Shown one piece after another: positions 8,199 through 12,518 of a stretch of DNA of 12,518 nucleotides. Below the pieces are notes generated by a model. That model did not search any database. It saw only the letters and a list, made by a program, of their open reading frames with translations, and was not told where the DNA came from. How positions within the stretch are numbered: the first letter of the stretch is position 1; each line of letters begins with the position of its first letter. This DNA comes from Irineochytrium annulatum (taxonomy: Eukaryota; Chytridiomycota; Chytridiomycetes; Chytridiales; Chytridiaceae), in NCBI GenBank assembly GCA_027600665.1, contig JADGJL010000878.1, positions 1-12,518 on the forward strand, read 5' to 3'. The translations under genes and the position numbers were made by a program.

Positions 8199-9935
8199 TC
8201 ATGGCCCGCCATCGAGTCTTTTGCTCTTTTGCTTTTCATCTTCAATGATTCGTTTGATGATTTCTCTCCGCGACCTTATTTCCTCCAATGTACCGAACTC
8301 AGGAATGTTAAGAGCTTTTGACTCCTTAAACAAATTATTACGTTGAATGCAGGGGTGAGGACTTACCAGTACATAACTCGTCATAAGATCGGAATTGCGG
8401 AGAAAGGTATGCGCATAGTGGAGCACAAAGATTCCACAATCACAGTGATTCATCTGCTCCTGAACCTTTCCAGACGGTCAAAGAATTTTTCGAGCTAGCA
8501 CCTACCTTGGCGTACTTGGCTTTTATTTTCTCTTCTCGTGTTTCCAGGTCTAATTTCTCTTTGGCCTCGTGCTTCAAGTACCTACTCACGGTTTACATCA
8601 GCAGGTTGAAATGATATGCTTACGAAGACAAGCATCTCGCCACCTGCGGATGAGTACCTCTTAGACTATCAAATATCAGCAACGAACAATTGTGGGTTTT
8701 CGACGTCATGAGGTAGTCGCCCGGATTGACAATAACGGCGAAGTACCAGTGAAGGCTAAAAAAGTTTAGATTATGACTCAACAATTAATGGGTCACAAAC
8801 TTCTCGTTGATAGGGATAATCAAAAAACGCTTGTCAAAAACTTTAACTTTATTGGTCCAACGCTTCACCCGCGCATGTGCCACTGAACCTTCGCACTTCC
8901 TGCAATGAATGATTTCAGCGTTCTCTCAGTTTGTCCTTCCTCACTTGTTTAACTCGTCCCTTAAATTTAACTGTTGATAGAAATACGTATTGAAGATGTA
9001 AAACTCCGACTCCAAATCTGCGCAAAGGTAGTTGGTGATATACCTTCATAGTTATGCATCTACGGAATACGGAGGAACCCACCTGAAGTAAAACTCAATG
9101 ATTGTGTCATTCAAAAACTCTCCTTCCGTAAGCCTTTCGACGTCTTCGGTGTGGACCGTCACAGCGTTTTTGGCTTTAGGAGGATATATTAAAGGGCCGC
9201 TGTTGAGCTACTTAGCGGCAAAGTCGTACTGGACAAACATACTCGAGCATGCTGGCCTCCGCCTTCCTTTTCTTGGCAAAGGGCGGTTGCAGTTTGTATT
9301 TATCCAAGCCGAACTTGCAGTATAGTGCCTCATAGGCATCATCGCTAAGTTGAATCAGGCATTAGGTCAAAGAGAATATCACCTACGACATTTCATCCGT
9401 TAGACATGCGAACTTCTTTGGGCCGTCCATATATTCATCCAAATTCATTTTGGTCCCACAAACGTATTCCTCTTTGCCGGAGCCATTCGGCTCAGGTAGA
9501 ATATGTAGTACATTCGTTCCGCTCTTCTCTCGCCGCTTCTAATTATTAATCAGCTTTTCATCCTACACATACGTAAAAATAAATCGCGGCATTTGAATCG
9601 ACAAGAGGTTGATCCCCGGCTTTCAAGGTGACCTATGCTTTCGTTACAAAAAGAAGAGGAGCCCCAATAATTCAGAGGAAAATTTAACGACAACCTTTCC
9701 TTCCGGAGATACTTTTAAAATACCTGCCAGTCCCCCATTTGCGCCCGGTGGAAGTTCATGGTTAATGAAGCACAACTCCAATGTCGGGTATTGACCGAAG
9801 TTCTAGCGCCGTGTTAGGCCAGTTGCGCTCTGATCAACTCACAAATGAAGTTCTGCCATGGGACGTTTTCGGCCGTTCCGGGACCGTGCTCTCCTTCGAA
9901 CGCAAGCTGAAGAGGGTCTCCAAGATGCCAGTCAT
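8199..9935 (-). CDS. ULP2: Ulp2/SENP6-7-type SUMO-deconjugating cysteine protease
   Basis: Twelve exons in transcript order: 9935-9843, 9802-9689, 9632-9573, 9538-9387, 9344-9239, 9207-9083, 9043-8945, 8899-8801, 8755-8624, 8581-8506, 8459-8367, 8324-8199 (1275 nt, about 424 aa). The C48 fold is complete: LIYPPKAKNAVTV, GEFLNDTIIEFYFRYITNYL, IFNTYFYQQL, RVKRWTNKVKVFDKRFLIIP, NLHWYFAVIVNPG (catalytic H285), LLIFDSLRG (D312), then EQMNHCDCG with oxyanion Q354 and nucleophile C360. The HWY pattern is that of Ulp2/SENP6/SENP7, which trim poly-SUMO chains in the nucleus. AKKRK (about 166) could be a nuclear signal. The N-terminal 130 residues, with NFGQYPTLELCFINHELPP, are an unassigned beta-rich module. 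The ATG at 9935 has an in-frame TAA upstream. Junctions 9689/9632 (donor could be 9694) and 9239/9207 (a 31-nt intron) are the weakest. Confidence 0.88.
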
Positions 9936-10290
9936 AGTTTTACTGTGTTATGCAAGAACCTTTGTTAAGCTTTGTTATATGTTAGGGCTCGTTTTAACAT
10001 TAGTTTATCGTACAAACATTATGCTGCGACTGAAAGAGAAAAGAACAAAGATCAAAGTCAATGTGGAAGCAATGAACGTTATTTGAGGCAAACATAAGAA
10101 TCAACCAACGTTTCGACCAGTCACTTGTAGGGCACTTAAACAAGTGCTTCGTGAACAGATCTTGCATGCCAATTTGTCGTGCTGGTTGTCCCCCCATCCG
10201 GACACGACTGGCAAAAAAGCTTCGTTTCCAATTCCCCTCCCCAAGCTCGCAGGCAGCGAGCTTTAAGGCACAATACTCAGCCAAAACGGA
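9936..10290. promoter_or_regulatory. Divergent intergenic region, SUMO protease and importin-alpha
   Basis: These 355 bp separate two start codons pointing outward and should carry both promoters. I see AT-rich tracts (gttatatgttagggctcg, cgttttaacattag), a hairpin-forming GCACTT-AAAC-AAGTGC at 10132-10147 overlapping a longer CACTTGT/ACAAGTG pair (10122-10146), and a pyrimidine tract (ccaattcccctcccc) about 50 bp upstream of the importin ATG. Open frames here (9781-10086 plus, and the start of a long minus frame) resemble no known protein. Confidence 0.5.
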
Positions 10291-12257
10291 ATGAGCGGTT
10301 CGGCGGGCAAGGTGTTGTTGAGGAGATGGTGGTTGTCGATGATGCAAACGCTGAGCTGTGGCTAGGTCCCCGATGCCCGCGTGGCAAACTACAAAAACAG
10401 GGGGTTGATGAGGACGGACGAGCTGAGGCGTCGTCGGGAGGACATGACGGTGGAAATCAGAAAGCAGAAGAGGGAGGAGAACATTTCGAAGCGCCGGAAC
10501 CTGCATGTGGATGCGAGCGTTGCGGACGATTCGGACGACGAGGGCGGCGCTCCCAATGTGCATCTCCAGGTTAGTCAAGGTCACTTTTGCGCTAGATGTT
10601 GACGTTGAGTGCAGGAACAGCTTCCTGGCATGATTGAGGGTGTAATGTCGTCGGACGTGGACCTCCAGCAGCAAGCGACCGCGAAATTCCGTAAGCTTCT
10701 GTCGAAGGAGAAGAACCCGCCTATCGAGGAAGTTATTGCTTGCGGCGTCATCCCTCGCTTTGTGGAGTTCCTTGCTTCCGAGAACGCTCATCTTCAGGTT
10801 CGCGTCTTTCCATATTGTGCGGCAGCTTACATGTGGTGGCGTGTGGTTCTAGTTCGAGGCTGCATGGGCATTGACCAACATCGCCTCTGGATCCTCAAAC
10901 CAGACGCAGGTTGTTATCGAGAACAACGCCGTCCCGATTTTCGTTCAGCTGCTTAGCTCCAGGAATCCGGAAGTTCGCGAGCAGGTACTGTCTCGTCCCG
11001 CTTAAAATTTGATGCGAATGTGACTAATGCATTGCTCAGGCGGTCTGGGCGCTTGGTAACATTGCGGGTGACAGCGCTAGATGCAGAGACATCGTTCTTC
11101 GGGAGGGTGCCCTGCAGCCGCTTTTGACCATTTTGAGTGAGCCGCAGAACAAGCTCTCGATGCTGCGGAACGCTACATGGACCCTGTCGAATTTCTGCCG
11201 CGGAAAGAACCCGCAGCCGGATTGGGCAACGGTGCGTTGGAAATAATTATGTGTATTGATTTTCTTCCAGATTAGTCCAGCTCTTCCGATTCTGGCGAAG
11301 CTGATCTACGCCAATGATGAAGAGGTGCTCACCGACGCATGCTGGGCTATTTCCTATCTTTCGGACGGCGCCAATGAGAAGATTCAAGCCGTTATCGAGG
11401 CGGGTGTTTCGAAGCGCCTGGTCGAGTTGCTAGCGTGAGTCATTCCTTATTATACATTGTTGACATGGTTCGGCAGTCATCGTTCGCACAGCGTACAAAC
11501 CCCCGCACTTCGTTCCGTAGGCAATATTGTGACGGGAGATGATGTGCAAACGCAAGTTATGATTAACGCGTTATGTCTTCCTGCCCTTTTGATTCTGCTG
11601 CAAAGCCAGAAGGAAGCTATCAGGAAGGAGGCTTGCTGGACGATTTCTAACATCACGGCGGGGAACCCGAACCAGATTGGCGTACGTTCTTTTTTCTTGC
11701 ATTAACTTCCCTAACGTTCGTTTGCTCGTCAGTGGGTCATTGAAGCCAACATTATTCCACCTCTTATCGAGATTTTGGCTTACGGTGACTTCAAGACGAA
11801 GAAAGAGGCGTGCTGGGCTATCTCGAACGCTACCTCGGGCGGTTTGCAGGAACCGGAGCAGATCCGTTACCTGGTCCAGCGGGGATGCATTAAGCCGTTG
11901 TGTGATATTTTGGCCCTAAACGATCCTAAGATCATCCAAGTTGCTTTGGATGGCCTGGAGAACATTTTGAAAGTTGGCGACATGGACAAACCGAAAAACC
12001 AGGGGCAGAATATCTACGCCCACTTCATTGAAGACGCCGGCGGCATGCAGAAAATCAACATTTTGCAGAACCACGATAACTCGGAAATTTACAGGAAGTC
12101 GTACCAAATTATTAGCAAGTACTTCGGAGAAGAGGAGGATGCGACGGGCCTCGCTCCGGCAGTTAATCAGTCGGGGACGTTCGATTTTGGGGGCGATGGG
12201 ATGAATGCCTCGAACGGCGGCTTTGGCGGGTTTGATCTTAGCCGGCAGAACCAGTGA
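10291..12257 (+). CDS. SRP1: Importin subunit alpha (karyopherin alpha)
   Basis: Eight exons: 10291-10311, 10366-10569, 10615-10797, 10853-10984, 11040-11231, 11271-11434, 11477-11681, 11733-12257 (1626 nt, 541 aa, the usual length). Introns are 54, 45, 55, 55, 39, 42 and 51 nt, several with clear branch sites (ctaat, ctaac, ttgac). Importin-alpha binds nuclear localisation signals and hands cargo to importin-beta for nuclear entry. The importin-beta-binding segment spans about residues 15-52 ([25 protein letters not shown]). The armadillo repeats keep the Trp/Asn ladder: [62 protein letters not shown]. The tail is Gly/Asn/Phe-rich and ends FDLSRQNQ. The first exon encodes only MSGSAGK; it was chosen because the conserved NYKNRG lies upstream of the next in-frame ATG (10408). 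A minor oddity is NALCLPALL where family members usually have NCGALPALL. Confidence 0.96.
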
Positions 12258-12430
12258 GGAGCTTCTATGCTGGACTCTGGTAGTTTTTTATTTCTTCTTT
12301 GTGTTTTTTTTATATATGCCCGCAAGTTTGTCGCGCCCCCTACACTTTACACCTCCACTCGCTCTCCAGCTATATACATGCTTATCTGTGATTGTTAGTA
12401 TCCCTTACTTATTTTCGCCTTCCTTCAGCT
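12258..12430 (+). other. Importin-alpha 3' flank, T-rich
   Basis: After the TGA come several T-rich runs (tagttttttatttcttc, gtttttttta followed by tatata), consistent with a 3' UTR and a poly(A)/termination zone. No AATAAA hexamer is present. No ORF of note was seen. Confidence 0.5.
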
Positions 12431-12436
12431 TCTCCC

Positions 12437-12500
12437 CGTGCGGGGGGCGGGGGGCCGGGGGCGGTCGGTGGCGCCGGCCCGCCGGCGGCGGGGGGGGAGG
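12437..12500 (+). repeat. G-rich low-complexity tract with G-quadruplex potential
   Basis: Runs of five to eight G separated by one or two bases (from 12442 on), with an embedded GC-only palindrome-like section (ggcgccggcccgccggcg). Composition differs sharply from the rest of the window. It could be the upstream flank of the next gene, a simple repeat, or a hard-to-assemble edge. Confidence 0.6.
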
Positions 12501-12518
12501 GGATGGATGGAAGGCGAA

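Noticed and set aside
1..12518. CRISPR arrays, insertion sequences, transposase or reverse-transcriptase genes, tRNA or rRNA genes
   Set aside because: I looked for repeated units, terminal inverted repeats, polymerase or integrase motifs and tRNA B-box sequence and found none that hold up.

Overview
The window is eukaryotic nuclear DNA, most likely from a fungus and probably an early-diverging (chytrid-like) one. The importin-alpha reads most like fungal orthologues, and the YVH1 and Ulp2 relatives fit a fungus. An Integrator subunit (INTS7) is also present; yeasts and most familiar fungi lack Integrator. There are no bacterial signals: no Shine-Dalgarno sites and no operons. The organism call is inference from protein similarity recalled without searches.

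The genome is very compact. Five genes can be resolved with intact frames once tiny introns are removed; I infer 36 introns in these genes, about 31-59 nt long. Layout: (i) 1-1163, two open but unidentified stretches, probably minus-strand coding pieces; (ii) 1164-2271 (+), a YVH1/DUSP12 dual-specificity phosphatase in five exons, one only 17 nt; (iii) 2339-4931 (-), a membrane-anchored 848-aa protein fusing a GT61-type glycosyltransferase to an O-fucosyltransferase-like domain; (iv) 5014-8104 (+), Integrator subunit 7 in 14 exons (838 aa), apparently using two GC-AG introns; (v) 8199-9935 (-), a Ulp2/SENP6-7-type SUMO protease in 12 exons (about 424 aa); (vi) 10291-12257 (+), importin-alpha in eight exons (541 aa); (vii) a T-rich 3' flank and a G-rich edge to 12518.

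The identified genes alternate in strand: phosphatase > < glycosyltransferase > INTS7 > < SUMO protease > importin. The convergent gaps are 67 and 94 bp and the divergent gaps are 82 and 355 bp, so promoters and 3' ends are shared or nearly touching. Several products act in nuclear or ribosome-biogenesis processes (YVH1, INTS7, SUMO protease, importin-alpha), but nothing in the sequence shows that they form a pathway.

Exon boundaries were inferred by hand from donor and acceptor sites, phase continuity and family conservation. In each of the five genes the summed exon length is a multiple of three and ends at a stop codon. Without that splicing the region looks like a field of broken frames, and INTS7 and the protease could be mistaken for pseudogenes.
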